Origin: Cymbomonas tetramitiformis
Taxonomy: Eukaryota; Chlorophyta; Pyramimonadophyceae; Pyramimonadales; Pyramimonadaceae
Direction of reading: 5' to 3'
Length of the DNA stretch: 64,000 nucleotides
Assembly (NCBI GenBank): GCA_001247695.2
Contig: LGRX02035260.1
Span: 1-64,000 of the forward strand
Of this stretch, positions 12,301-21,141 are shown in pieces. Under the pieces are notes generated by a model. It was given only the letters and a program-made list of their open reading frames with translations. It was not told the origin of the DNA and did not search any database. A program made the position numbers and the translations under genes. Positions within the stretch are counted from its first letter, which is position 1; every line of letters begins with the position of its first letter.

Positions 12301-13885
12301 GGTTTCGTTTGGAGAGGTTGGCGTCTTCAATGGCATTGGTTACCCTGGTGAGTTGCTTCATTGTGTTGTGGTTTTCCCTTGAGCCCTCTTGTGCTTCCGA
12401 GAGCATGCCGTTTATCTCACAGAAGTCAGCTAGCATTTTTGTGAGTACTGTAGTGTATAATTTGAACAGGCAATCCAGTAGTGCTATAGGTCGGTAGTTT
12501 TTTTGTTTTGTTACTTCACCCTGCTTGTGGTGGAAGCAGAAGTAGCCTTTTTTCCATGGTAGGGGGGTGTGTCTATGCTCCCACATTAATTTCATGAGTT
12601 CACACAGTTGGTCGTGGAATCTGTCCGGCATCTGTTTCAGTATTTCATTTTGTATCCCCATGGGCCCGGCTGCTTTGTTGGTTTTCATTTTCTTCACCGC
12701 CTGTCGATAGGCCTCTTTGTCCACATTTAGGTTTACTTTTGTTTGGTCCGGCCTTTTGCATTGGTTTTCCTTCATGTAGTTCTTGTACCTTTCGTCAAGC
12801 CAGGGTGGCGTATCTTTAAGTCCTTTCTCTGGTTCCTTCATTTTGTATGGTTCCGACCACGCAATGTGTTCGCCCATTGCCTGTGCCACTTTTTGGTGTC
12901 CTACCACTAGCTCTCCTTGCATGGTTTCAATCGCTTGTATTGTTGTAGCTGGTGCCGTTCCGTTTTCTATCTCTTTTTTGTATATCAATTTATGGTAGTG
13001 CTTTATGTTGCCCCAGTATCCTTCTCTCATTTTCATTCTTGTTTTCTGTTTTCGGTTTGCTTCGTGCTCTTTAATGCACTTCCTTGCCTCTTTTGTCGCA
13101 AGCTTTTTCTGTTCCCGTTCCCATTGTTCCCATTTCCTCATTTCGCTTGTTCGGTTGTCAAAATCTTCCGTCCGTGCTTCCTCGGTTACTTGTTCTCGTG
13201 TTTCTATGTCCCTCTTCCATAATGCTATGTTCTCACGGCACCTGTTCCTTTCTTTCAGGTGGCCGTCCCTTTCTTTGCGGAGGGTTTTTGGGAGGTGTAG
13301 TCCATGTTGTTGTTCTGGTGCTGCCGCTTGTTTCGGTAAGTTGACATCCATCATTGCCCTGTCTCTTGCTTCCCCCATTATCCTTGCAACCACCCCTCCC
13401 GCGTAGTCTATTGCCCGTTTTCTGTGCCTTGTGCTGGTTGCTGTTTTTATCCCGTTTATTGCTTCTTGCATTTCATCTTGTAATTCCTTCGTATATGCAG
13501 CGTCCAGTGTTTGCCTGAGGGTATTCCCCTCTGCTTCTGTTAGCGGGAGTTTCAGTCTGTCTGTTTTTGCATGTTGTGGCTTTTGTGTCGTTGGTCGGTG
13601 GGTCCCCCAGGCTTTTAGGTCCAGTTGCGTTGTGCAGACCATTTTGTGGTCGCTCATGTGTAGCTCGGTGAGTTCTCCTGCCGTTGGTTGCGTGTAGTAT
13701 TGTAATTCTGCTTTGCTTGCTAGCATTCTGTCTATGTTCCGTCGTTCATGCCATGTTAGTGTTGTTTCCCTGGTCCCTCCCACATCTTGCAGACCCGTGG
13801 CTTCCAGGGTTTTGTTCCATTCTTTGTCCCTGCTATTTTTCGGTGTTCCCGTCGTGGCATTCAGGTCCCCACAAATTAGTACTGT
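6338..13885 (-). CDS. LINE polyprotein, C-terminal part: APE end, RT, PCIF1-like, RNase H, RLE
   Basis: The frame enters at 13885 with TVLICGDLNATT, the second half of an APE endonuclease including the SDHKMV motif. The RT follows, with FVDD at 11937-11948 and typical LINE palm/thumb motifs. Near 10100-10180 a YEIRWTDGEG...TTW patch resembles a chromodomain. At ~9090-9600 a region with VFASPLN, FGAVGSAW and FNPEY resembles the PCIF1 family of cap m6Am methyltransferases. RNase H1 lies at ~8080-8525 (TDGS, RAEL, TDSL, AHVGIHGNEMADE). Long Gln/Glu-rich coiled coils follow at ~7250-7850. The end (6350-7130) holds a CKCC...H...C zinc motif and a restriction-like endonuclease (RPIEDF, IHLIEVTYTDE, K-x3-Y). 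It encodes the main retrotransposition enzymes. It is separated from the upstream half only by a one-base frame change inside APE. Confidence 0.9.
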   Translation of the reverse strand, partial: TVLICGDLNATTGTPKNSRDKEWNKTLEATGLQDVGGTRETTLTWHERRNIDRMLASKAELQYYTQPTAGELTELHMSDHKMVCTTQLDLKAWGTHRPTTQKPQHAKTDRLKLPLTEAEGNTLRQTLDAAYTKELQDEMQEAINGIKTATSTRHRKRAIDYAGGVVARIMGEARDRAMMDVNLPKQAAAPEQQHGLHLPKTLRKERDGHLKERNRCRENIALWKRDIETREQVTEEARTEDFDNRTSEMRKWEQWEREQKKLATKEARKCIKEHEANRKQKTRMKMREGYWGNIKHYHKLIYKKEIENGTAPATTIQAIETMQGELVVGHQKVAQAMGEHIAWSEPYKMKEPEKGLKDTPPWLDERYKNYMKENQCKRPDQTKVNLNVDKEAYRQAVKKMKTNKAAGPMGIQNEILKQMPDRFHDQLCELMKLMWEHRHTPLPWKKGYFCFHHKQGEVTKQKNYRPIALLDCLFKLYTTVLTKMLADFCEINGMLSEAQEGSRENHNTMKQLTRVTNAIEDANLSKRNLHATYVDFENAYGSVDHKRLITTLKHLGVPPQLTEAVRDILGENEEDSMQMRAKVGDQVSEEVPIRRGILQGDSMSPLLFILYLEPLLRWLEVGDHGYQHKYATDRELRGELRTSSGAFVDDLIILTKLMTGMEQQLKKLSAFGDWSGLRINEDKTKITGVEHGNKNVKESRHQGVKCGSRTLKVLKAGDTYKYLGVLLNMLGTWKEEKRKSLRELNRRIDALLATPLTQRQKEYSLKSAILGKFKYGLHLGIYTQGEIQQAENQLGAAMKRIYGLPANGTPNELNTEEKEEYGLGLQSLQAIYAQEVYTGLAGAVQSEEDKGAQMGYGKRERNLQTRQRMSQVSRSTAGLLEKHFEERGHSSTRSKLKMGLQTQTNTLRKMNALNEYGIRVKGVGTHMQELGKETLPIMRQLGKAKRVYTNAEMEGTTRTTKHQRIMDTEYRDPQSQPATTGFEKMGTVNVIQETKTQQATKQINFTKLLTLFRNYPDLKNLTTADGKSAIPIETLKATGGRKHDTKTATKIAQGMLHLYPYICEAQPNDIKKPGDHWDHVWNRRLKPEYIQERKTGELERYTKSTVSMENISDWPAQIKALHEAGNSLKDILQLVSMYPLANQTKHFEQSEVEWTEHEKEVLGIETDQEKEEDDVMTTRHPRGRVKRKSGQQDRGQWSTQEDRMDMLGQEGNYTPAGILATRQYLQNYTDSTSKVTQYEIRWTDGEGNEQTTWSTEETVRTHLLKHNLSSDQGWKNLVEEWKNDKRDKRTKREPAEEILAGQPNGEQRYWKEVTHLEICTRETNPDQDIRHIPGVKDRQLRTEGDTTYCYEPEGSLIGTLSTVKARELYDRYAEAVGDSTAQRPTEKQLAKRLKLSVEHKIHVNTFEEEIAQLLIRYSSKAEMKHRKRNLQNHWTFPPEMMEAVHTAMGVQTEVFASPLNVHRDTRTYYSQYPRDSVFGAVGSAWEEQWEKLGSYQFNPEYTAGDLYKALKKAINSTKTAEPVLGVGIYPTYAKSPYRKLLNKHMGYRVHELLEIKEGQFTFLPPDHWMQGNLQKPKQCNWNMRILVVANAAGWRKYCPDALKTHDIFSKALLKCPQSKVRTIGRACYIHRPLTLKDADRRPRSITEWEKDCVIDSAPWMHHELPVMQALPGGHLENHTEKIIDRWMEDREKEGEHRGGDRGPRPTTMDVLRANTTWSREEINRDALRRWALQFTGPDTTDEHINGDQWLQWERGEKEKAEPPTESRWDNQGKGYPEPHRRHNRNNMLYTDGSQRKVKKENGEVEEVTAAGVWDPRGERAMNYMQRWAGRCQTVNRAELTAIYMALTLDSNSGEEKVSICTDSLTSLYQIQNMKRRPHTLERHVHRDLLWKIMKQIQKLNKEGTKVALYKVKAHVGIHGNEMADEVAKRACEEGEYGLNHDNTDTVMLLAICEATGRQLEGHQAILNHVTKKVREAKMTGKTNIIQRLKRKLETGPEEWETKRQRIERTEAEYAQKNREPTEIETAWADTWPDEPEWQQEQEEELELRKMERLEEEALIQEQQVQTAQQAKQKRGQGRESTRGVEMNKEQAWKTRTIQEEALEQGERQKRRRTQSQAKPDQPALREAEGPREAQGETAQGSTQKLKLPETQNVDTTTQQDTAAELREMAQQQEEAQEEWRALQEMVQDQEAAQKEVHQVKEWRKSSREKILTATQEKPEKYMQHLKGDKAMHKLSNGYWKKGTEYLNEKDVTVLLRCRANKLPAGPYKKQQGGRRSQKCKCCGMPRQVNAGGFIRTAHVLGGCTEREIKNMVISRSDETTKMIAKAISKGRKGGCVIRTHAGKKGKGMNNGRPIEDFLLTRGQCRLDGRNTPAPAHGKDTIPHYVDIVMLEGTEKGNEQPGYTHQKAMTEAGHIHLIEVTYTDEMSWEEALKTKYTKYTPLVKLLELYGYKVTLHVMVFGNTGTIYEHTEKILTKHLGFNKQEALHLLRKIHDLATGFAVSLNRLYRTKVDKEPD

Positions 13886-16800
13886 TTGTCCTCCGCATTT
13901 TCGCTGGCTGTGGTCACCATTCGCACATACTCCTGTATGCCATTTCTGGCCGCCTCTCTGTCGAGTTCCCCTCGTCCTGTCTCTTCCGCCACGTCTTTCC
14001 CTTCCACCGGGTAGTATACCCCTAGCAGGTGTAAGTATTTTCCTCCCGGAAAGTGGAGCAGCGTGTGTGTGAGTACTCCTCGTAAGTGCGGTACCTGCAC
14101 CTCGGTGTAGTTATGTGGTTTGGCATATTCCCCTGTGAGTATTACGGCAAGGCCCGCCGTGTGGTTGCTCTCTTCTCCCTCCCCTTCCTCTGTTGGTATG
14201 TTTGTGCATATGTTTGACTGTTTTTTGTTTCTGAAGTGTCTTTTTATTTCCTCATTCGCAGTCTTAGTTTCCGTGACTATTGCTATATCTATCTCCCATT
14301 TTTTCATTTGCTCCTCCAGTTCGTACAGTGAGTGCCGGGCGCCCTGTATGTTCCATGTTAGGAAATTTATGGTGTGTTGTTGTGCTTCTCCCATTTCTTC
14401 AGTGTTTAGGTTCTCCGTTTTTGGCATGTTCCCACCCCATTGCTTCAGTGCCTCCAGGGACCCTTTGGTTTCCTCATTGTCCCTTTTGTTCATTTTCGTT
14501 GTTGTAGTAGGTGGCGGGTATTTCTTGGCGTTCGCGGGAGGCCTCAGCTTTTTTCCTGTCGCCGTTCCCTCCTCCTTCTTTAGCCTTTCGTTCGCTTGTT
14601 CTTTGCTTATCGGACGGAACCGTAGCGTGGCCTGAACTAGCTTGTCCGTGGTACCTGTGTTCTTTTCTTCCGTTGCTTCGCCCGTGGCGTGTTGCTCCGT
14701 AGTAGGTGCCCTGCCATCTTCCTTCGGTTCGTCACTTTTCATGTCCTCCTCGGCCAGCCCAGTTGTTTGTTCTGTCGTCCGCCGCATCTCCCGAGTCTCC
14801 CCCTGCAGCCGTGCCGTGTTTCTAGTCCCGAGTTTGAAGTGTCCTGGTTTGCCGTCAACATGCCAGTATTTCCAGCTCCCCGCCACTCTTATCGCTTGCT
14901 CACCTTGACTGAATTTTCCCCATTCTGGTGGTGTGCTATGTGTTTTTAGTCCACTATATTTCACCTTTTGCAGGTCGTAGGCTTCTCGCAGTATGGTCCA
15001 AACATCTATAGCTATTAGCAGTTCGTCCTGTTTTTCTATTCCTCCAGTAGGTAGCCACACATGCGCCTGCATGTCCTGGCGTGTTATTGTGAGCATCATC
15101 ATTGCCCATTTTTCTCCATCTCTTATTGCTATTTGGGTTCGGCCATCTGTCGACAGTTTTCTCATTGTTTCACCTATGAGGGCTTCAGTGTCTTGTTGTA
15201 GCGCTTGAAGTGCTTCCTGAACGTTCATTATTGTTTGTATGCCCACCCCTTGTTGTCGCATTGTGTCCTCCACCTGTTCCCTTGTGCGGCCACTCTCCAC
15301 CTCCCTCATGAAGGCATCTGCCGCACACGTTCCTTGGGTTCGCGCCTGTTTTGCCCCAGTCCTTTTTGCTGGGTCCTCCCTTGTCAGCTCAACTTCATCC
15401 GTGTCCTGTTCTGCATGTGGCTTATTTTCCCTCATTATGGCCGACTTTATCTTTGGCCTGAATCTGTCTCTGCATTTATTCACTATTTCCGTGGTGTGTA
15501 GTGTCACGCATCGACTGGTTTGGAGTGTGTTCGTGTACACATGTTGTATCCAGGCTCCGTTCCTTTCTAACAGCCACTGTTGCCATAGCTCCGCAATATA
15601 TATCACCCAGACGCCGCAGCTGAATGCATCGTGTTGGTGCCTGTCGTACATCGGCGTGGCTCTAGCTTCCAGGCACCCCATTGCCTCCTTGTTGCCCGTT
15701 ACCCATGCACTCACTGCTCCTTGCAGTTCCTCCGCCATTCTCGTGTGCCCTTGGGCGGTTTTCTTCCGTGTCTGTCTTTCCATGCCCATAGAATCGTATA
15801 CATAGGCCTGCAACGTGCTGTTATCTTTTACGACGCAGACTCCTACCATCAGTAGTAGCCAGTGTCCGTTTCCTACCACTGGTATCTGGGTGCCACCCTT
15901 TTTGGCGACTTTTTCTTTTATCATTTCCAGAAATTTTTTGTCATTTTCCCTCAGCATCTTCAGTATTTCTTGCATGGTTGTTGAACCCGGAGGGTTGTCT
16001 TCCAGTGTTTCGAGCGCGAGGTCCACTTGGTGCATATTCAGTTTCCCATCCTTGGCAAATATTCCCTGCGTGACAGAATTCTTGGGGTACTGTCCTTCCA
16101 TTTTCTCGTTCGAGCATGTTCCCCCCCCTATATGTGAGGGCTGTGGTTTCGCTTCGGCACACCTACCCGTCTCCTCAATCTGTTCAGCTTTCCTGTTGGG
16201 TCTTGTGCCCAATGCTGCTCCTCGTGCTACCGTAGACTTTTCATTCACCGCTTTGACCTGCGGTACCTCTTGTCGAGGGTTTTTCATTGCCAGTTGTGCC
16301 TGCTCCATCCGTTTTGCCAGAGTGCCCAGCACATCTAGTGTTACATGCATGCTCATTATTTGGGCTCCCACCGTTCTCGCTATGTTTTGGCCTTCCCTTT
16401 TCATTCGGCGCATCTCGCCATGTTTTCGCGCCCACTTACCATTGTCCCTGTCCTTTGTTTCTTGCCTTACTACCTGGTTGCTTCTGACCAGTTGTGGTCT
16501 GTCATATTTGGTACGTTGTACCCACCTGCATGTTTTCCCTTTCGCATGTTCACTCCAATATCTCCTTCCTCTTTTGTGTGCATATGCGTGCTCCTGCCGG
16601 TTCGCCCGTAGGTAATATGTGAGGTTTCTTCTGAAGTTCGCCCTTCGTCCCCCCTCTTCTGTTGTGGCTAACCACCTGGGGCCCTTTGGGGGCTTTTCCT
16701 GTGTTATTTCCTGGTGTTGGTCGTTGACTCCTCTTGGCATTTCCTCACTTACCTTTCCAGTTTCAACTGTTTGCCGGGTTTTTGCTGTTGCCGCTGTGCT

Positions 16801-19800
16801 TCGTTTCTGCATGCACTGTGCTGCATGCTCCCTTTCCGGAGCTTCACCCAGCACTCCCTTTTCTGCCCTCCTGCTAGCCTCCTTGCATTTTGTCACCCGC
16901 ACCCTTTGTGTTGGTTTTCGTGCTGGTCCTTTTCGCTCGTTAATGTTACTTTTTGTTAGGACCGTAATCACAACGCAAATCACAAGTACCGCTTTTATTG
17001 GTGCGCCTTGTGAGTTATCTTCATGTCTATTAATCGTCACGCATCTCCTCTGGTTGTGTTTCCCTTCCTCCGCACTGCCTCCCCTGTTACGCGTTACACA
17101 CTCCTTCCGTCCCCTTGTACTTGCCTTACTGCTTTTCTGAGCTTCTTTTTCCTCAAACCTTATTCGTATATACCCTATGGGTGTCCCCTCAAAGTATTTC
17201 CCCTTTTGGGCCATTTGCACAAAACTTTGTATTTTTACGTAGAGCTCCTGGAGCAATTCGCTAAATATCCAATGTCGTCCGTTCAAGCTCATTTTCATTT
17301 GTTGTTTGTATTTTACCATTTGTAGGCTCTGTGCGAAATTTTTTCGTCTAATTTTGTTATTATGTGCACCTATACCCCCCTTTTTCTGTAGGTATTGACC
17401 CTTTGGGTTAGGGTTTCCCTTCATTTCCCTGTATATGGCCGTGTAAGCTGTCATAATTGGCCTTTTCCCTTTCAATGTATCTTGTGGGTTCCTCTTGTTA
17501 TTGTTGCCCCTATCGTTTCGTCGGTGTGCATGTTCTTCTGGCTTAACGCGGTTTTCCTTGTTACGCGTTACACATGTCTGCAGCGTCGTTCCGTTCTTTT
17601 TACAGCATATCTGGGCTTCATTCTTCCCAATATATCTTTGTGCATAGCTCTTGGTTGCCTCCTTAAAATATTGCTCTGCTGGGGTCGTTTTTACAAAACT
17701 TCGAATTTTTACGTAGAGCTTCTGGAGCAATTCGCTAAATGTCCAAAGTCGTGCGTTCAAGTTCATTTTCATTTCACGTTCGTATTTTGCCATTTGTAGG
17801 CCTTGTGTAAAATATTTCCGTCTAATTTTACTTTTATGTGCCCCTATTCCCTCCCTTTTCTGTAGGTAAGCCCCTTTTGGGTTAGGGTTTCCCCTTGTTT
17901 TCCTCCATATGGCTGTACGGGTTGTTGCAGTTCGCCTATTTCCATTCAATATATCCTGTGGGTTCTTCTTGTTGTTACTATCCCAGTCGTCTCGCCAGTG
18001 TGCATGTTCCCCCGACCCCGCATTCCTCTTTCTGTTACGCGTTACATTTGCCTGCAGCATCATCCCGTCCTTACTGCCATATATCTGGGCCTCATTCTTT
18101 TCAATATGTCTTTGTGTTTGACCCTCAGTTGTCTCCTTGAAATATTGCTCTGTCAGAGCTGTTTTTACAAAACTTCGTATTTTAACGTAGAGCTCCTGGA
18201 GCAATTCGCTAAATGCCGTAATTTGCCGGTTACTCCTGAAAGTGTGAATATTGTCTGCCATTTTGCAATAAAGTCCCCATAGTAACTTTCCTGTCAGGCT
18301 GACCATTGCCTTCACCCTCTGGGGCTGGTTTGTGCCTATTTTCCTTAAGGTAGGCTTAGGGTTCCCCTCTTGTCCTAGTGGGAGTTCCTGAATGTGTTCT
18401 CTGCTGCTTACCTCCCTTGTGTATGGGGAACTGGCCTCGGGTGGCCTGCTTGTTGCTTTGACTCTGTTTACTATCTCATAGTGTATGTTATTGCAACTGC
18501 AGCTACTCAATGTCATTGTATGTTTTATGTTATTTTTTGCAGCTCTTGTGCCAGGTGTGCCCGTCCTTTCCCTATATTGTATTGAGTTTGATGCTGCTAC
18601 CGTGTCAACAGTGTGGTAACAGTTGGTGCCTATATTACTGCTAACCCTCCCACACTTGTGTCTAGTCGTGGGCTTTGCAGCCTGGGTTCCGATCAGCACT
18701 GTGCAGGAGTACAGGCACGATGTACTTTTACCAGCAGCAGGTTTGGATTTAGCAGAGTTACTTTTTACTTCAGGTGTTTGTTTAACCAGGATTTTCTGGT
18801 ATACAGGGCTTTTCCTAGCTTCAAAACTGCAAGGGCCTATACAGGATGTGGCCTCTGCCAGGCTGCTTCTGTCAGCCCCTAGAGCGTTGGCTTCGGCTGG
18901 AGCGAGGCTCTGCCAGCTGTTCCAGCTGTTCCAGCTGTTCCAGCTTTTTCCTTTCGTCTGCCTTGGCCTGCGATGCATACAGGAACCCAACCAGTACTTA
19001 TTCAGCTGATTTCCCTTCCTCTTGTGCTGTGCTCGGACTGGTTCAGTGATGCAAGTGGTGGGGTTCCACTTTTCGTCTTGTGCCCGTTTTCGGAACCGAT
19101 GCCCAAGTTGTTTAGTCAGATTGTGTGTTCCTGTGCAGTTACCCTCTACGCCATATGCGAGGGGTCTCTTATCCCGTGAGGATGATTTTTCCCCGAGGGA
19201 ACTTACCCGTGCTTTTTGCAGACGTCTGAACTCCGACAGCGTCTCTTCGTCGATCTCCATACCTCCCTCGCTGTCAGATCGCTCGCTCGCTTCTCGTGGC
19301 CGGCGTAGATTTTTCTTAGCCGGCTCGGGGGTGCGTTGACCCTTCAGCAGCTTGGCCAGTGCGTTGTTGGAGTTGCTGAAGGACTTCAGTATTTCGCTGG
19401 AGATCCCGAGATGCTGCTTCTGGAACTCGCGGTTCTCTTCAGTGAGGTCGATCACTGAGTCCTTCACCTCGTCCACCTTGCTGGAGACCTTGTTCGTGGC
19501 CTCAACGTTGTCCGTGAAGCCGCTTTTACATGTGCCCTCGAGCTTCTCCACGGCTTTGCGGAGCTCGTTGATGGCCTCGTCACCGGCCCCGCCCTTCGCA
19601 ACTTTCGCCCACTGGTTGGAGAGCTTGCTCTCCAGCGCCTGTACGATGTCCTCCGTCTGCTGCGCCCCCGCTGCTGGTGGCGCTGCCCTCCCTCTTCTGC
19701 CCTTAAACTTGTCTCCCGTGCGAGAAAAGTCAGAGTGCTGAAGGAGGTAGGAGCGAGATTTGTTGGGGAGAGAGAGACGGACCGTACGCCTGTCTTGCCT

Positions 19801-21141
19801 TCCCAGCCACTCATACGCTGCTTCGCTGGCTAGCCCGGTGAAAAGATTGCCGCTTTTTGTGATTCTTACTCGCATATACGTTTCCGGCTTCGCTGGGTCA
19901 GTCCCTGGCCTCACCGTCGTCGCTGGCAGCGGCTTCAGATGCTCCGCTGCTTCGCCCAAGCCCGCCTGTGTAAACACCTCCTGGATGGCCGCGACTAAGT
20001 TCGGGAGGTCCGCGGCCAAGTTGATGGTGCTCCCCTTATCAACTACGATCACCTCTGTCTCGTCCTCGCCTCTGTTCGTTAGCGATGGTCTGATTCGCTG
20101 AACTGTGTATTCCCCGAGACCCGGGAAGGCAAGCACCTTCGACTCTATGTTGTCAGCGGCCTCCTCCGTGACCGCTACCAGCCGTATGCTGTTGGTGTGT
20201 TTCTCCATGTACGCGGGCAGTCCCCGCGCCCCTTTGATTGCCGATTCAACAGAGGGCATACTGCGCAGTTGCTTTTCCAAGTCTTTGGTCGTGTGCCCAC
20301 GCAGCTCTTCGCTGATTATGTGCAACTGTCGCTCCGCGTTGCCTGTCCTGGTCTGCCTCGGATGAAATACCCGTACCCTCGGGATGCAAACGTCTGCTGC
20401 TTGGAAGTCGTCTGCCCCCAGTGGTACGCAGTGAAGAGGTAGATGTGCCAGAGATGTCGCCAGCGCGGTAATGGCATATTCACTTTTCTCAAAGGTGAGA
20501 TGAAACTCCGCTATCTTATCAGCATACCAGCGTAGCTGGGTTTTGCCGCTACACAGAACCGGAGCGGTGTCAGGGAGGTCGTGAAAGTGTCGGATCGCCG
20601 ACTCCAGGTGGCCGATGTACTGCTTCGCTGCTGTTGGTTCTTCCCGAAAGGGCCCCACCGTCACCTGCGGTCCCTTCTTGTGCATGCCAACTTCATCCTG
20701 CTCCTCTGAGGTGAGGTCAGTGCAATTCACTACCAGCTGGTAGCGGGTTCTGCCGTGCCCTGCCGGGAGCCCGTAAATAGTTTCCAGTGGGAAGCCTCGC
20801 TGGTACTTCACGTTCCGCGCGTCCTCGTAGACGGTGGCCATGTACTCTGCCACCGCCTCCAGCGCCGTCATGTCCGCGTCTGCTGCCCCCGCGGCCTCAA
20901 TCAGTTTCTTCATATCTTCACCATGTGTGTCGCAGAGTTCTGGCATGGTCGCTCCGCCTGGGTACCCGTCGGTTCTCTTCGCTGACTGCGCTCTTATTTC
21001 CTTGATGAACTCCTCGGTGTTCGCTTGGTCTGCTGATCCTCTTTCGTGCTCCATGAACCTGCTCGATTTTTCTTCTTGCCCCACTTGTTGGGGACTTCTT
21101 TCTCCGAATTTTCGCACATTGCCGGCTTTCGTGTTGGCCAT
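13876..21141 (-). CDS. LINE polyprotein, N-terminal part: Gag-like, C48 protease, APE start
   Basis: I prefer the ATG at 21141 (MANTKAGNVRKF). The frame is open further upstream to 21336 but without an ATG. The first ~650 residues resemble a LINE ORF1/Gag-like protein with a predicted coiled coil near 19350-19650. A low-complexity NSWNSW tract follows (~18915-18945), then a ~475-bp tandem repeat (17000-18230). A C48/Ulp1-like cysteine protease lies at ~15600-15890, with His in GNGHWLLLM, Asp in YDSMG and Cys in FSCGVWV. The last ~170 residues are the N-terminal half of an APE endonuclease (FLTWNIQGARHS, VTETKT). The stop at 13876 falls inside APE, and the other half continues in a shifted frame, so this is probably one ~5000-residue polyprotein with a frameshift mutation, a recoding site or a base error. 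Confidence 0.85.
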   Translation of the reverse strand: MANTKAGNVRKFGERSPQQVGQEEKSSRFMEHERGSADQANTEEFIKEIRAQSAKRTDGYPGGATMPELCDTHGEDMKKLIEAAGAADADMTALEAVAEYMATVYEDARNVKYQRGFPLETIYGLPAGHGRTRYQLVVNCTDLTSEEQDEVGMHKKGPQVTVGPFREEPTAAKQYIGHLESAIRHFHDLPDTAPVLCSGKTQLRWYADKIAEFHLTFEKSEYAITALATSLAHLPLHCVPLGADDFQAADVCIPRVRVFHPRQTRTGNAERQLHIISEELRGHTTKDLEKQLRSMPSVESAIKGARGLPAYMEKHTNSIRLVAVTEEAADNIESKVLAFPGLGEYTVQRIRPSLTNRGEDETEVIVVDKGSTINLAADLPNLVAAIQEVFTQAGLGEAAEHLKPLPATTVRPGTDPAKPETYMRVRITKSGNLFTGLASEAAYEWLGRQDRRTVRLSLPNKSRSYLLQHSDFSRTGDKFKGRRGRAAPPAAGAQQTEDIVQALESKLSNQWAKVAKGGAGDEAINELRKAVEKLEGTCKSGFTDNVEATNKVSSKVDEVKDSVIDLTEENREFQKQHLGISSEILKSFSNSNNALAKLLKGQRTPEPAKKNLRRPREASERSDSEGGMEIDEETLSEFRRLQKARVSSLGEKSSSRDKRPLAYGVEGNCTGTHNLTKQLGHRFRKRAQDEKWNPTTCITEPVRAQHKRKGNQLNKYWLGSCMHRRPRQTKGKSWNSWNSWNSWQSLAPAEANALGADRSSLAEATSCIGPCSFEARKSPVYQKILVKQTPEVKSNSAKSKPAAGKSTSCLYSCTVLIGTQAAKPTTRHKCGRVSSNIGTNCYHTVDTVAASNSIQYRERTGTPGTRAAKNNIKHTMTLSSCSCNNIHYEIVNRVKATSRPPEASSPYTREVSSREHIQELPLGQEGNPKPTLRKIGTNQPQRVKAMVSLTGKLLWGLYCKMADNIHTFRSNRQITAFSELLQELYVKIRSFVKTALTEQYFKETTEGQTQRHIEKNEAQIYGSKDGMMLQANVTRNRKRNAGSGEHAHWRDDWDSNNKKNPQDILNGNRRTATTRTAIWRKTRGNPNPKGAYLQKREGIGAHKSKIRRKYFTQGLQMAKYEREMKMNLNARLWTFSELLQKLYVKIRSFVKTTPAEQYFKEATKSYAQRYIGKNEAQICCKKNGTTLQTCVTRNKENRVKPEEHAHRRNDRGNNNKRNPQDTLKGKRPIMTAYTAIYREMKGNPNPKGQYLQKKGGIGAHNNKIRRKNFAQSLQMVKYKQQMKMSLNGRHWIFSELLQELYVKIQSFVQMAQKGKYFEGTPIGYIRIRFEEKEAQKSSKASTRGRKECVTRNRGGSAEEGKHNQRRCVTINRHEDNSQGAPIKAVLVICVVITVLTKSNINERKGPARKPTQRVRVTKCKEASRRAEKGVLGEAPEREHAAQCMQKRSTAATAKTRQTVETGKVSEEMPRGVNDQHQEITQEKPPKGPRWLATTEEGGRRANFRRNLTYYLRANRQEHAYAHKRGRRYWSEHAKGKTCRWVQRTKYDRPQLVRSNQVVRQETKDRDNGKWARKHGEMRRMKREGQNIARTVGAQIMSMHVTLDVLGTLAKRMEQAQLAMKNPRQEVPQVKAVNEKSTVARGAALGTRPNRKAEQIEETGRCAEAKPQPSHIGGGTCSNEKMEGQYPKNSVTQGIFAKDGKLNMHQVDLALETLEDNPPGSTTMQEILKMLRENDKKFLEMIKEKVAKKGGTQIPVVGNGHWLLLMVGVCVVKDNSTLQAYVYDSMGMERQTRKKTAQGHTRMAEELQGAVSAWVTGNKEAMGCLEARATPMYDRHQHDAFSCGVWVIYIAELWQQWLLERNGAWIQHVYTNTLQTSRCVTLHTTEIVNKCRDRFRPKIKSAIMRENKPHAEQDTDEVELTREDPAKRTGAKQARTQGTCAADAFMREVESGRTREQVEDTMRQQGVGIQTIMNVQEALQALQQDTEALIGETMRKLSTDGRTQIAIRDGEKWAMMMLTITRQDMQAHVWLPTGGIEKQDELLIAIDVWTILREAYDLQKVKYSGLKTHSTPPEWGKFSQGEQAIRVAGSWKYWHVDGKPGHFKLGTRNTARLQGETREMRRTTEQTTGLAEEDMKSDEPKEDGRAPTTEQHATGEATEEKNTGTTDKLVQATLRFRPISKEQANERLKKEEGTATGKKLRPPANAKKYPPPTTTTKMNKRDNEETKGSLEALKQWGGNMPKTENLNTEEMGEAQQHTINFLTWNIQGARHSLYELEEQMKKWEIDIAIVTETKTANEEIKRHFRNKKQSNICTNIPTEEGEGEESNHTAGLAVILTGEYAKPHNYTEVQVPHLRGVLTHTLLHFPGGKYLHLLGVYYPVEGKDVAEETGRGELDREAARNGIQEYVRMVTTASENAEDKQY
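17000..18230 (-). repeat. ~475-bp tandem repeat inside the LINE ORF
   Basis: The segment starting FSELLQELYVKIRSFV occurs three times, at about 18200, 17728 and 17250 read downward. Two copies are nearly full length (~160 residues) and the third is shortened and diverged. All copies keep the reading frame. Each unit is basic and Asn/Lys/Arg-rich, with VTRN and GNPNPKG motifs, suggesting an RNA-binding linker expanded by duplication. I know no family for it. Confidence 0.8.

Noticed and set aside
6351..13700. Many plus-strand open frames opposite the LINE RT half
   Set aside because: They are antisense shadows of a well-supported minus-strand polyprotein with recognisable RT, RNase H and RLE motifs. 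The plus-strand translations are Ser/Cys/Phe-rich and without domains.
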